NCBI GenBank assembly: GCA_017440575.1
Contig: JAFSGY010000028.1
Location: forward strand, 62,001 to 126,000
Source of the DNA: Lachnospiraceae bacterium
GTDB lineage: Bacteria; Bacillota; Clostridia; Lachnospirales; Lachnospiraceae
DNA length: 64,000 nucleotides
Direction of reading: 5' to 3'
In this document: one piece after another, positions 18,191 to 26,681 of the stretch
How positions within the stretch are numbered: position 1 is the first letter of the stretch
How the letters are laid out: each line of letters opens with the position of its first letter
Position numbers and translations under genes: made by a program
Notes under the pieces: model-generated
Told to the model about the DNA's origin: nothing
What the model saw: only the letters and a program-made list of their open reading frames with translations
Database searches by the model: none

Positions 18191-19370
18191 TTATATTAAT
18201 CATCATCAGATTCCACTGGCAAAGGAGTTATATCAAAAGCTAGGCAGTGACTTTGCTTTTATCCAGACAGAACCAATGGAAGAGGACAGAGTGAAGATGG
18301 GATGGGGAAGCGAGCTTTCCAATCTACCCTATCTTAAACTGTATTATGAAGAACCGGAAGCCTGTGCGAAGCTTGTGATGGATAGTGATATCGTAATCTT
18401 TGGCGGGGTAGAAGATGAGAGTTATATTAAGCCTAGATTACAGGCGGGGAAGATTGTGATTCGTTCCAGTGAGAGATTATATCGTGAGGGACAGTGGAAA
18501 GCAGTTTCTCCCCGAGGATTAAAAAAGAAGCATGAGGATCATACACAATACCGTGATAAGCCGGTTTATCTGTTATGCCATGGTGCTTATGTGGCTTCTG
18601 ATTTTGAAATAATTAGGGCTTATCCAGAGAAGAAGTTTCAATGGGGCTATTTCCCTGAGGTAAAGGAGTATAATCTGGATTCTTTATTTTTCCGTAAGCT
18701 TCATTTGGATGAAAGGGGTAAACATCAGGTAAGAATTTTATGGGCAGGTCGCTTTTTGAAACTAAAGCATCCGGAATATGCAATAAAAATCGCTTGTTAT
18801 TTAAAGAGAAAAGGGATTTCTTTTCAGCTTGATATGGTAGGCGGTGGAGAGCTTGATGATAAGCTTCATTCCATGGTAGAAAAAAATGCTTTGCAGGAAC
18901 AGGTGATTTTTCATGGCTTTCAGCCTCCTAAGAATGTAAGACGTTTTATGGAAGAGGCAGATATTTTTCTCTTTACCAGTGATTATCTGGAGGGCTGGGG
19001 AGCTGTATTAAATGAAGCAATGAATAGTGCATGTGCAGTAGTAGCAGGGCATGGTATCGGCGCTGTACCGTTTCTGGTAAGGCATGAGTATAATGGTCTG
19101 GTGTATAAAACAGGAAAATATAAGGAATTCCAAGAGCTGGTTGAGAGACTTGTGGAGAATGAAGCACTGTGCAAAGAGCTTGGACTTCATGCATATGAAA
19201 CTATGACGATGACCTGGAATCCTAAGGAGGCTGCAAGGCGTTTGTATGAGTTCTGTGAAGGACTTATGCATGGAAAAATGGTAATACAGGAAGAAGGACC
19301 ATTAAGCATAGCGCCTGTTATCAAACCAAGAGCAGGATATGAATATACCAGAAAGTATAATGATTTGTAA
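18168..19370 (+). CDS. Glycosyltransferase family 4
   Basis: A 400-residue GT-B transferase beginning MTLTIVSNYINHHQ. In the C-terminal donor domain ILWAGRFLKLKHPEYA and the signature FLFTSDYLEGWGAVLNEAM followed by CAVVAGHGIGA are visible. The start at 18168 follows TTGGAG at seven bases and lies inside the end of the preceding gene. Role as for its partner: one linkage of a lipid-linked oligosaccharide, donor unknown. Confidence 0.88.
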   Translation: MTLTIVSNYINHHQIPLAKELYQKLGSDFAFIQTEPMEEDRVKMGWGSELSNLPYLKLYYEEPEACAKLVMDSDIVIFGGVEDESYIKPRLQAGKIVIRSSERLYREGQWKAVSPRGLKKKHEDHTQYRDKPVYLLCHGAYVASDFEIIRAYPEKKFQWGYFPEVKEYNLDSLFFRKLHLDERGKHQVRILWAGRFLKLKHPEYAIKIACYLKRKGISFQLDMVGGGELDDKLHSMVEKNALQEQVIFHGFQPPKNVRRFMEEADIFLFTSDYLEGWGAVLNEAMNSACAVVAGHGIGAVPFLVRHEYNGLVYKTGKYKEFQELVERLVENEALCKELGLHAYETMTMTWNPKEAARRLYEFCEGLMHGKMVIQEEGPLSIAPVIKPRAGYEYTRKYNDL

Positions 19371-19386
19371 TATAGGAGCACTTTTT

Positions 19387-20520
19387 ATGAAGCAGTCAAA
19401 AAAGACAAAGAGCAGAATTTATGTCTGCCATACTTTTTATCATGTATATGTGGCTATTCTAAAGGAAATGAAGCTGCAAAGGGAAGATATGAATTATAAA
19501 AAGGGTGATATTGCATTAAGTGAGATATCAACGAAATTTGAGAATCTGGGAGAAAGACTAGAGAAGACAGGTATCTTTCATGAGGTGTTAAAGCTAGATG
19601 AGAAGCATGAGAACTTTTTCCCGGAGCTTGCGAAATATCGTCAGAACTATAGTAATATTCTAAAGCATATGGTGAATCGTATGATTTTTACGAAACGTCT
19701 TCCAAAGTGCGAGGAGCCGTATATTACCATTGATTTTAAGGCATATCAGGATATTTATGTTTTTTGTGACAGTGATCCGATTGGTTATTATCTGAATTAT
19801 AAAAAGATTTATTATCATGCCGTTGAGGATGGACTTGACTGTTTGAAGAACCTTGATGATGCTTATGTTGCAAATCATGGTCATTTTAAGCTTAAGGCAT
19901 GGTTTTCCAGACATAATTTGATTTTTATTATGAATGGCTGGGGCAAGTATTGTCTTGATATGGAGATTAACGACAGAAGTGTTGTGCCAACGGATTGTCC
20001 AAGATTTGTGGAAGTCCCAAGAAAGCCGCTAGAGCAGGCACTGTCCAGTGAACAGAAGAAAAAAATGATTCAGGCCTTTATTGAGGATGCGGATACTTTG
20101 CTAGAGCAAATGAAACCAAAGGAAGAGGGAGAAGAATTTGCGATGTTTCTGACCGAGCCGCATCCGGTAGATGAGGAAGCAAGGAAAAGAGTATGTCTTG
20201 ATATTATTTCGCAGTATTGCCAAGGGTATCGGGTATTGATAAAACCTCATCCACGAGATATGATAGATTATGTAAACCTTTGTCCCGATTGTGTGGTACT
20301 TCGTGGAAGATTTCCAATTGAGGTGCTGAATATGTTTGAAGGACTTCGCGTGAAGAAAGCAATTTCTATCCTTACTACTGCCATGAATTCTGTGGATTTT
20401 GTGGAGGAAAAGATTAATCTTGGTGCAAGCTTCTGGGATGCGTATGAGGATCCGGAGAAGCATGCCTTTAATAAAAAGGCCGGTTTGTCACTGGCAAATG
20501 AGCATAAAGTATTGGAGTAA
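19387..20520 (+). CDS. GT52 / polysialyltransferase-like protein
   Basis: A 377-residue protein with the features of bacterial sialyl- and polysialyltransferase relatives (GT52 and POST-like): a first strand YVCHTFYHVYVA, a central FCDSDP and a VEDGLDCL segment, and the late motif IKPHPRD (about residues 292-298), which in these families contributes to CMP-sugar binding. Start at 19387 follows AGGAG at eight bases. The neighbouring CMP-pseudaminic acid genes (23502-30741) make a nonulosonic acid donor plausible; that link is inference. A less specific reading is a CDP-glycerol-type GT-B enzyme, but no such signature was recognised. Confidence 0.62.
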   Translation: MKQSKKTKSRIYVCHTFYHVYVAILKEMKLQREDMNYKKGDIALSEISTKFENLGERLEKTGIFHEVLKLDEKHENFFPELAKYRQNYSNILKHMVNRMIFTKRLPKCEEPYITIDFKAYQDIYVFCDSDPIGYYLNYKKIYYHAVEDGLDCLKNLDDAYVANHGHFKLKAWFSRHNLIFIMNGWGKYCLDMEINDRSVVPTDCPRFVEVPRKPLEQALSSEQKKKMIQAFIEDADTLLEQMKPKEEGEEFAMFLTEPHPVDEEARKRVCLDIISQYCQGYRVLIKPHPRDMIDYVNLCPDCVVLRGRFPIEVLNMFEGLRVKKAISILTTAMNSVDFVEEKINLGASFWDAYEDPEKHAFNKKAGLSLANEHKVLE

Positions 20521-20527
20521 TAGTAGC

Positions 20528-22267
20528 ATGTTAAAAATCTTAAAGAAAATAAACGTCTTAATGGATAAAAAGCAGAAGAAGTCAATGTTGGGGTTGTTAT
20601 GCATGATGGTCATAGCTGCTTTTTTGGAAACAGTAACTGTTTTGATGGTTATGAATGTAGTACAGTTGATAGTCGATCCTGCAACATTAGAGCAGGGAGA
20701 TACCTATAAAATGATTTGTAAGATATTGAATCTGAATGGAACTGTTCAGTTTTCGGTTCTTGCTATTTTGTTTTTGATTTTTCTTTATATATCGAAAAGT
20801 GCATTTCAGTTTATTATGCAGAGAAGCCTGTACCGCTTTGTATATTCCAATCAGTTTAAGACGGCAGCGAATCTGATGAAGAACTTTGTAAAGAGAGATT
20901 ATGAATATTATTTAAATGCAGAGACTTCCGTGATACAGAGAAGTATTACAGCGGATGTCAGCAATATGTATGCACTGATTCAGTCTGTTTTGCAGATTGC
21001 ATCCGAAGTGGTAGTAGCGTTATTCCTTGTAGTTGCTCTTGCTATGAAGGATCCTGTGATGACCATTATTATCGGTGTACTGTTAGTAGTGACTTTGGTT
21101 GTGATTAAGAGTATTATTAAGCCAATCATGAACCGAACAGGAAAAGAGAATCAGGACTATGGTGCCAGCATGTTTTCATGTATTGCACAGACGATTCAAG
21201 GTATCAAGGATATTAAGGTAGCAGGTAAGGAACAGTATTTTATTAATGAATATTGTAAGGTTGGAGAGGGCTATGTAAAGGCAATGGAGCGTTTTAGTCT
21301 TTTCAATAATACACCAAAGCTGTTAATTGAGACGGTTTGTATGGCTGGTCTGCTTGGCTATATTATGGTACTTATCGTGACGGGTTCTAATGTGTCCGGT
21401 ATGATTTCCTTATTTGCAGCATTTGGTATTGCGGCAATGCGTCTGTTACCGGCAGCCAGCAGAATTAATAATCAGATGACAAGTATGGCATTTAATGAGC
21501 CATTTTTCTTCAATGTAAGTGATAATCTTGTAGAAGAAACAAATGAGGAGAATACCGATATTTCTTATGCGGTAGTAGCAAAGGAAAAGTTGCCTGTTAT
21601 GAAGGCAGTTCATTTAGAAGATATTACTTATCACTATCCGAATTCAGACAAACTGATTTTCAATCATGCAAGTGTATCATTTCCGATTGGTAAGTCTATT
21701 GGTGTGGTAGGTGCCAGCGGCGCAGGAAAAACGACAATTATTGATATTTTATTAGGCTTATTGAAGCTGCAGACTGGTAAGGTTAAGGCGGATGATGTGG
21801 ATATTCAGGAGCATTACAGGGAATGGCTTGCAAATGTTGGTTATATACCTCAGATGATTTTCTTATTGGATGCAGATATCAGAAAGAATGTTGCTTTTGG
21901 TGTACCGGAGGAAGAAATTGATGAGGAAAGACTCTGGTATGCATTAAAAGAAGCACAGTTGGATGATTTTGTAAAGACTTTACCAGAAGGCGTAAATACA
22001 GGTATTGGTGAGCGTGGTATTCGTCTGTCTGGTGGGCAGAGACAGCGTATTGGTATTGCCAGAGCATTGTATAATGATCCGGAGGTATTAATCCTGGATG
22101 AGGCAACCTCCGCGCTAGATAATGATACCGAAGCTGCGATTATGGATTCTATTAATCGCCTGCATGGTAAGAAGACATTGATTATCATTGCACACAGATT
22201 GCAGACGATTGAAAAATGTGACATGGTATTTCGAGTTGAAGATGGAGCGATTGTTAAGGAGCGTTAA
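20528..22267 (+). CDS. ABC transporter, PglK/MsbA-like lipid-oligosaccharide flippase
   Basis: A 579-residue half transporter: six membrane helices over about 20-310 and a C-terminal ATPase. Walker A is GASGAGKTT at about 395, the signature is LSGGQRQRIGIARAL, Walker B is EVLILDEATSALD and the switch is IIIAHRL. Size and arrangement match PglK, which flips undecaprenyl-diphosphate oligosaccharides. Because no Wzx is present in the window, it is the best candidate for translocating one of the glycans. The start at 20528 was chosen since it follows TTGGAG and matches the family length; longer in-frame starts run into the previous gene. Confidence 0.88.
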   Translation: MLKILKKINVLMDKKQKKSMLGLLCMMVIAAFLETVTVLMVMNVVQLIVDPATLEQGDTYKMICKILNLNGTVQFSVLAILFLIFLYISKSAFQFIMQRSLYRFVYSNQFKTAANLMKNFVKRDYEYYLNAETSVIQRSITADVSNMYALIQSVLQIASEVVVALFLVVALAMKDPVMTIIIGVLLVVTLVVIKSIIKPIMNRTGKENQDYGASMFSCIAQTIQGIKDIKVAGKEQYFINEYCKVGEGYVKAMERFSLFNNTPKLLIETVCMAGLLGYIMVLIVTGSNVSGMISLFAAFGIAAMRLLPAASRINNQMTSMAFNEPFFFNVSDNLVEETNEENTDISYAVVAKEKLPVMKAVHLEDITYHYPNSDKLIFNHASVSFPIGKSIGVVGASGAGKTTIIDILLGLLKLQTGKVKADDVDIQEHYREWLANVGYIPQMIFLLDADIRKNVAFGVPEEEIDEERLWYALKEAQLDDFVKTLPEGVNTGIGERGIRLSGGQRQRIGIARALYNDPEVLILDEATSALDNDTEAAIMDSINRLHGKKTLIIIAHRLQTIEKCDMVFRVEDGAIVKER

Positions 22268-22326
22268 TGTGAAAAATCCTTAGACGGGAAAATTTGCAGT
22301 ATTATGGAAGGGCTTGGGTTAATGTT

Positions 22327-23352
22327 ATGAAGCTTAGTATTGTGGTTCCTGTGCATAATATGGCGGCAGGCAATAAATTGCGTTTCTGTCTGGATTCGTT
22401 AGTGAATCAGACGATTTCCGATTATGAAATCATTGCGGTTGATGATGCTTCAACCGATGAATCTTTTGAAATATTGAAGGAATATGAGTCAAAATATCCT
22501 TGGAAATTCAAAGCATTGCAGTCCTATGAGAACAGAAAACAGGGCGGAGCAAGAAATATGGGTATGGAAGTAGCAAGCGGAACATGGCTTGGCTTTGTGG
22601 ATTCAGACGACTGGGTAGCGCCAGATATGTATGAAAAGCTGGTGCACAAGGCAGAGGAAACCGGAGCAGATGTTGTTGGTTGTGATTATCACATGACAAC
22701 GGAACAGAGTATGAAGATTGGTAAGATTATGCCTAATAATACTCGTGAACAGACCGGAATCATGAATATTGAAAAAGGTAAGCTTCTAGTGATGAATCCG
22801 GGAAGCATGGTAATCAAGATTTATTTAAAATCTGTCATTGATGAGAATCATTTGCGTTTTCCGGAAAAGACCTTTTATGAGGATAATTGTGCGTCTCCTA
22901 TCTGGATGCTGCATTTCACCCATTTTGAGAAGGTGGAAGAACCACTGTATTACTATTATCAGCATGATGCCTCTACTGTTCATGCAATCAGCATAGAAAA
23001 ATGTGAGGCAAGACTTCTGATGGGCAAAAAGCTGATTGAAGAAGCTCGTAAATATGGCTTTTACAAGATGTATCGTAAGGAATTTGAATTTGCATTTACA
23101 AAGCTGTATTACATGAATACGTTATATACCTATATGCTCGGATTTAAGCATCCAAAGCTTGATTTTCTGAAGCTGATAGCTAAGGGAATGACGGAAGAAT
23201 TCCCTGATTTTCAGGATAATCCTTATTATCAGCAGGAATATGATGAGGAGCAGAAGAAGATGGCGGCATTACATATTAAATCGCCGTTCATGTTTTTGAT
23301 TTACTTTAAGCTGCTGTATGGCTATCGAAAGCTTGCGGGTAAGACAAAATAG
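22327..23352 (+). CDS. Glycosyltransferase family 2
   Basis: A 341-residue GT-A transferase beginning MKLSIVVPVHNM, with AVDDASTDES, the KQGGARNMG segment and DSDDWV metal motif near residue 89. The C-terminal third is long and basic with no clear membrane helix. The ribosome-binding site is weak for the chosen ATG; an upstream in-frame start at 22294 gives an N-terminus that the family lacks. It is the last gene before the pseB promoter. Specificity unknown. Confidence 0.86.
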   Translation: MKLSIVVPVHNMAAGNKLRFCLDSLVNQTISDYEIIAVDDASTDESFEILKEYESKYPWKFKALQSYENRKQGGARNMGMEVASGTWLGFVDSDDWVAPDMYEKLVHKAEETGADVVGCDYHMTTEQSMKIGKIMPNNTREQTGIMNIEKGKLLVMNPGSMVIKIYLKSVIDENHLRFPEKTFYEDNCASPIWMLHFTHFEKVEEPLYYYYQHDASTVHAISIEKCEARLLMGKKLIEEARKYGFYKMYRKEFEFAFTKLYYMNTLYTYMLGFKHPKLDFLKLIAKGMTEEFPDFQDNPYYQQEYDEEQKKMAALHIKSPFMFLIYFKLLYGYRKLAGKTK

Positions 23353-23384
23353 AATAGTATAAAGTTATTTGTGCAATACTATTT

Positions 23385-23413
23385 TTGACGTTTTATGTAG
23401 TTTGTGATAAAAT
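23385..23413 (+). promoter_or_regulatory. Sigma-A-type promoter for pseBC
   Basis: TTGACG (23385-23390), a 17-base spacer and TAAAAT (23408-23413), about 90 bases before pseB. The 37-base leader repeat begins two bases after the -10 box. Confidence 0.75.
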
Positions 23414-23414
23414 G

Positions 23415-23451
23415 AGTTGTTATATGTGACTATGAAGGTATGGAATAGTTA
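23415..23451 (+). repeat. 37-base leader repeat, copy 2 (pseB leader)
   Basis: Second copy of the element at 3609-3645, 32 of 37 bases identical. Here it covers the expected transcription start and first part of the pseB leader. ACTAT and ATAGT inside it can pair across an 11-base loop, but this pairing is broken in the other copy, so a conserved RNA fold is not supported. Confidence 0.6.
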
Positions 23452-23501
23452 GTGTTTATTGAAATAGAGAAAAGAAAACAGCTTTTACGGAGGAAAGAAA
23501 G

Positions 23502-24497
23502 ATGTTAAATAATAAAACAATATTGATTACAGGTGGAACCGGTTCTTTTGGAAAGTGCTTTACCAAGTATGTTTTGAAGAACTACAATCCAAAGAAGATT
23601 ATTATCTACTCCAGAGATGAATTCAAGCAGTGGATGATGGCAAGTGAATTTGAAGAGTATAAGGACAAGCTTCGATTCTTTATCGGTGATGTAAGAGACT
23701 ATGAGCGTATGAAGAGAGCATTTGAAGGTGTAGATTATGTCATTCACGCAGCAGCTATGAAGCAGGTTCCTGCTTGTGAATACAATCCAAATGAAGCAAT
23801 CAAGACAAATGTTGTCGGTGCGCAGAATGTCATCGATGCGTCTTTGAATACAGGTGTTAAGAAGGTTGTTGCATTGTCTACTGATAAGGCAGTTAATCCG
23901 GTAAATCTTTATGGCGGAACTAAGCTTGTATCAGACAAGCTCTTTATCGCAGCCAATGCATATTGTGGAGATAAGGAGCTTAGTTTCTCTATCGTTAGAT
24001 ACGGTAATGTAGCAGGAAGTCGTGGTTCTATTATTCCTTTATTTAACAAGTTAATCAAAGAAGGAGCAACAGAGCTTCCTATTACAGATTATCGTATGAC
24101 ACGCTTCTGGATTAGCTTAGAGGAAGGCGTTAAGCTTGTAATCAAGGCATTAGAAGAAGCAAAGGGTGGAGAGACTTTTATAAGTAAGATTCCATCCTTC
24201 AAGATTACTGACCTTGCAGAGGCAATGGCACCAGGCATGAAGACAAAGGAAATCGGTATTCGTCCGGGTGAGAAGCTTCATGAGGTAATGGTTACTGTGG
24301 AAGATTCTATGACTACTTTTGAGTATGATAAGCACTATATTATCTATCCACAGATGTTCTGGCAGAATTCGAAGCGCCCGAATCCAAGTGGTAAAAAGGT
24401 TGAGGATGAGTTCTATTATTCATCCGGCAATAACACAGAGTGGCTTAGTGTAGAGCAGATCAGAGAACTGTTAAAGGATGTTGATTTGGAGAAATAA
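23502..24497 (+). CDS. pseB: UDP-GlcNAc 4,6-dehydratase (inverting)
   Basis: First step of CMP-pseudaminic acid synthesis: dehydration and C5 inversion of UDP-GlcNAc to the 4-keto-L-arabino sugar. The 331-residue soluble enzyme has GGTGSFGK at residues 11-18, the STDKA segment, the LYGGTK Tyr-Lys pair that marks the inverting FlaA1/PseB group, and the end YSSGNNTEWL, which closely matches Helicobacter FlaA1. In contrast the membrane-bound retaining dehydratase at 40951 has Met in place of that Tyr. It has a GGAGG site and its own promoter. Followed by a tandem hairpin and pseC. Confidence 0.96.
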   Translation: MLNNKTILITGGTGSFGKCFTKYVLKNYNPKKIIIYSRDEFKQWMMASEFEEYKDKLRFFIGDVRDYERMKRAFEGVDYVIHAAAMKQVPACEYNPNEAIKTNVVGAQNVIDASLNTGVKKVVALSTDKAVNPVNLYGGTKLVSDKLFIAANAYCGDKELSFSIVRYGNVAGSRGSIIPLFNKLIKEGATELPITDYRMTRFWISLEEGVKLVIKALEEAKGGETFISKIPSFKITDLAEAMAPGMKTKEIGIRPGEKLHEVMVTVEDSMTTFEYDKHYIIYPQMFWQNSKRPNPSGKKVEDEFYYSSGNNTEWLSVEQIRELLKDVDLEK

Positions 24498-24559
24498 AAT
24501 CGCAAATTCCATAAACGGAAGAATTTGCGATTGGTAAGTTTGCAGAGCAGCAAACTTAC
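24498..24559 (+). repeat. Tandem double-hairpin element, copy B
   Basis: Between pseB and pseC. Hairpin 1: perfect 12-bp stem AATCGCAAATTC / GAATTTGCGATT, 11-base loop. Hairpin 2: perfect 10-bp stem GTAAGTTTGC / GCAAACTTAC, loop AGAGCA. Hairpin 1 starts immediately after the pseB stop codon and only one base separates the two. No T run follows. Layout matches copies at 9289 and 48057. Confidence 0.78.
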
Positions 24560-24585
24560 AGGTCGTGGAAAGGTAAAGTTTTGAT

Positions 24586-25782
24586 ATGAATAAACCAGCA
24601 ATTGCCGGAGGTACTCCGGTTCGAGATACAAAGATTTTCTATGGACATCAGCATATTGATGAAGCAGATATAAAGGCAGTTACAGAGGTTCTTACCAGTG
24701 GCGATGACCTTACCTGTGGACCAAGAATTGCAGGGCTTGAGAAAAAGCTTTGTGAGCTGACAGGTGCAAAATATGCCGTAGTGTGCAGCAATGGTACAGC
24801 TGCATTACATATTGCGGCTATGGCGGCAGGTGTTTCCGAAGGTGATGAGTTGATTACGACTCCGATTACGTTTGCAGCTTCTGCGAATTGTGGGTTGTAT
24901 TGTGGTGCAAAGCCTGTATTTGCAGATATCAATCCGAACACCTATAACATTGATCCTAAGAGTGTACAAGAGAAGATTACCGATAAGACGAAGGCTGTTG
25001 TAGCAGTAGATTTTACCGGACAGGCGGTAGAGCTTGATGAGCTTCTTGCTATGTGCCACGAAAAAGGCATTACTTTGATTGAAGATGGCGCACATTCCAT
25101 TGGTACAAAGTACAAGGATAAAATGGTTGGAAGTATAGCAGATATGACAACCTTTAGCTTTCATCCGGTAAAAACAGTAACCGGTGGTGAGGGTGGAGCG
25201 GTTCTTACCAATAGTGAAGAGTTGTATCAAAAGCTTTTGCTTTATCGTGCACATGGTATTACAAGAGTGCAAAGTCTGTTAGAGCGTGAACCACATGGCC
25301 CATGGTACTATGAGCAAATTGATTTAGGTTATAATTATAGATTAACAGACATCCAGTGTGCATTGATTATGAGTCAGCTGGATAAGCTTGCCAAGTTCAG
25401 TGCAAGAAGAAAAGAAATTGTAGCAAGATATAATCAGGCATTTTTAGAGATTCCTGAACTGTTTGTACAGCAGGAAATTCCTGAGTCTGACACAACGAGA
25501 CATTTATATATCTTAAGAATCAGACCGGAAAAGCTAAGCATTGACAGAAAGGGATTTTTTGAAGCGTTAGCGGCAGAAAATATCTGTTGTAATGTACACT
25601 ATATTCCTGTTTATTATCATCCATATTATGAGAAGCTGGGCTATAAAAAAGGAATCTGTCCGAATGCAGAAAAACTGTATGATGAAATGTTAAGTCTTCC
25701 ATTGTACTATGATATGACAGATCAGGATGTAGAGGATGTTATTTGTGCAGTGAAAAAGATAGCAGCGTATTATCATAAATAG
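24586..25782 (+). CDS. pseC: UDP-4-amino-4,6-dideoxy-N-acetyl-beta-L-altrosamine transaminase
   Basis: Second pseudaminic acid step: PLP-dependent transfer of an amino group from glutamate to C4 of the PseB product. The 398-residue DegT/DnrJ/EryC1 protein opens with AIAGGTPVR, a PseC-like start, has the PLP lysine at 196 in SFHPVKTVTGGEGG and the EDGAHSIG segment at 166-173. The pairing with PseB directly upstream supports the substrate. Followed by a strong terminator, which separates pseBC from the rest of the pathway. Confidence 0.95.
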   Translation: MNKPAIAGGTPVRDTKIFYGHQHIDEADIKAVTEVLTSGDDLTCGPRIAGLEKKLCELTGAKYAVVCSNGTAALHIAAMAAGVSEGDELITTPITFAASANCGLYCGAKPVFADINPNTYNIDPKSVQEKITDKTKAVVAVDFTGQAVELDELLAMCHEKGITLIEDGAHSIGTKYKDKMVGSIADMTTFSFHPVKTVTGGEGGAVLTNSEELYQKLLLYRAHGITRVQSLLEREPHGPWYYEQIDLGYNYRLTDIQCALIMSQLDKLAKFSARRKEIVARYNQAFLEIPELFVQQEIPESDTTRHLYILRIRPEKLSIDRKGFFEALAAENICCNVHYIPVYYHPYYEKLGYKKGICPNAEKLYDEMLSLPLYYDMTDQDVEDVICAVKKIAAYYHK

Positions 25783-25789
25783 AATGAAT

Positions 25790-25822
25790 AAAGCCCGGAG
25801 GGAAATGCCCACGGGCTTTTTT
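25790..25822 (+). terminator. Terminator after pseC
   Basis: Stem AAAGCCCG / CGGGCTTT with an inner GGG/CCC pairing, followed by TTT. Ends the pseBC unit just before the pseF promoter. Confidence 0.85.
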
Positions 25823-25870
25823 GCCATGTATTATGATAGGAATAGACACATGCCTATGTAAAGGTAGAAG

Positions 25871-25899
25871 TTGCGTATGCAACAAGTAAGTAATAATAA
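25871..25899 (+). promoter_or_regulatory. Promoter for pseF and the following genes
   Basis: TTGCGT (25871-25876), a 17-base spacer and TAATAA (25894-25899), 21 bases before the pseF ATG. The -35 overlaps a small inverted repeat GTTGC / GCAAC (25870-25883), a possible operator. The short distance to the start means a very short leader. Confidence 0.55.
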
Positions 25900-25920
25900 G
25901 AATAAAACGGGGGAAATGAT

Positions 25921-26610
25921 ATGAAAAGTGTAGCAATTATTACCGCCAGAGGCGGAAGTAAGAGAATTCCAAGAAAGAATATCAAGCCGTTTCTAGGAAA
26001 ACCAATTATAGAATATAGTATTGAAGCAGCACTACAATCAGATATGTTTCATGAGGTTATGGTTTCAACAGACGATGAGGAAATCGCACAGGTGGCAAAA
26101 AAGGCCGGTGCACAGGTACCTTTTTTTAGAAGCGAAGAAACGGCAAATGATTATGCCACAACAGCGGAAGTATTAGAAGAGGTGATTGCATCCTATGACA
26201 GAATTGGGAAGCATTTTGACCAGATATGTTGTATTTACCCGACAGCTCCGTTTGTAACATCAAATGCCATAAAAACAGCTATGATGCTGTTGGAGCAGGA
26301 GAAGGCAGATGCCTGTATTCCGGTTGTAAGGTTTTCTTTCCCACCGCAGCGTTGTGTGATTATCAAGGAAAATCGTTTGGCTCCGAAATGGCCGGAAAAT
26401 ATGAAGAAACGTTCGCAGGATTTAGAACCTTTTTATCATGATTGTGGGCAGTTCTATTGTCTGAATACCAAGAGCTTTTTAGAGCAAAAGGCAATTTGGA
26501 TGAAAAATGTAGTTCCGTTTGTGCAAGACGAGAGTAATGTGCAGGATATTGATACCATTGAGGACTGGAAGATTGCAGAAATGAAGTATAAGATTTTGAG
26601 GAATCTATAA
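25921..26610 (+). CDS. pseF: Pseudaminic acid cytidylyltransferase
   Basis: Activates pseudaminic acid with CTP to the CMP-sugar donor. The 229-residue NeuA-family protein has the ARGGSKRIPRKN mononucleotide loop at residues 9-20, a STDDEEI segment, IYPTAPFV and a closing DIDTIEDW. A PseF rather than NeuA/LegF role is inferred from the neighbouring pse genes and length. Excellent GGGGG site before the ATG. Confidence 0.92.
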   Translation: MKSVAIITARGGSKRIPRKNIKPFLGKPIIEYSIEAALQSDMFHEVMVSTDDEEIAQVAKKAGAQVPFFRSEETANDYATTAEVLEEVIASYDRIGKHFDQICCIYPTAPFVTSNAIKTAMMLLEQEKADACIPVVRFSFPPQRCVIIKENRLAPKWPENMKKRSQDLEPFYHDCGQFYCLNTKSFLEQKAIWMKNVVPFVQDESNVQDIDTIEDWKIAEMKYKILRNL

Positions 26611-26681
26611 TATTGTATTTCTGTGTTTGTTGCGAAAGCCGCTGTAAGGTTTACGGATTTGGGAAAGGTAAGGTTAAGTAA

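Noticed and set aside
20399..20527. Longer N-terminal extension of the ABC transporter in the same frame
   Set aside because: It overlaps the upstream gene, lacks membrane-protein character and has no ribosome-binding site; the ATG at 20528 with TTGGAG fits the family.
22268..22326. Fourth tandem hairpin element before the GT2 gene
   Set aside because: A short piece resembles the loop and right arm of copy B (ACGGgAAaATTTGC), but the stems do not pair well; at most a decayed remnant.
7175..23391. Shared 11-mer ATTTTTGACGT in the gmd and pseB promoters as an operator
   Set aside because: It lies in the spacer in one promoter and over the -35 in the other, and an 11-base match between upstream regions is expected by chance in AT-rich DNA.
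23419..23451. Small leader peptide encoded in the 37-base repeat
   Set aside because: The possible GTG-initiated frame differs in length and amino acids between the two copies, so the coding potential is not conserved.
24498..24559. Two hairpins as a transcription terminator of pseB
   Set aside because: No T run after either stem, and pseC follows at once with no new promoter seen; treated as an intra-operon repeat element.
24648..24941. Antisense open frame opposite pseC, and many similar antisense frames
   Set aside because: They lie fully opposite well-supported genes, lack ribosome-binding sites and show no protein family features.
26611..26681. Hairpin/regulatory element before pseI
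   Set aside because: Only a short imperfect inverted repeat (CCG..TAA/TTTACGG) could be found, too weak to claim.
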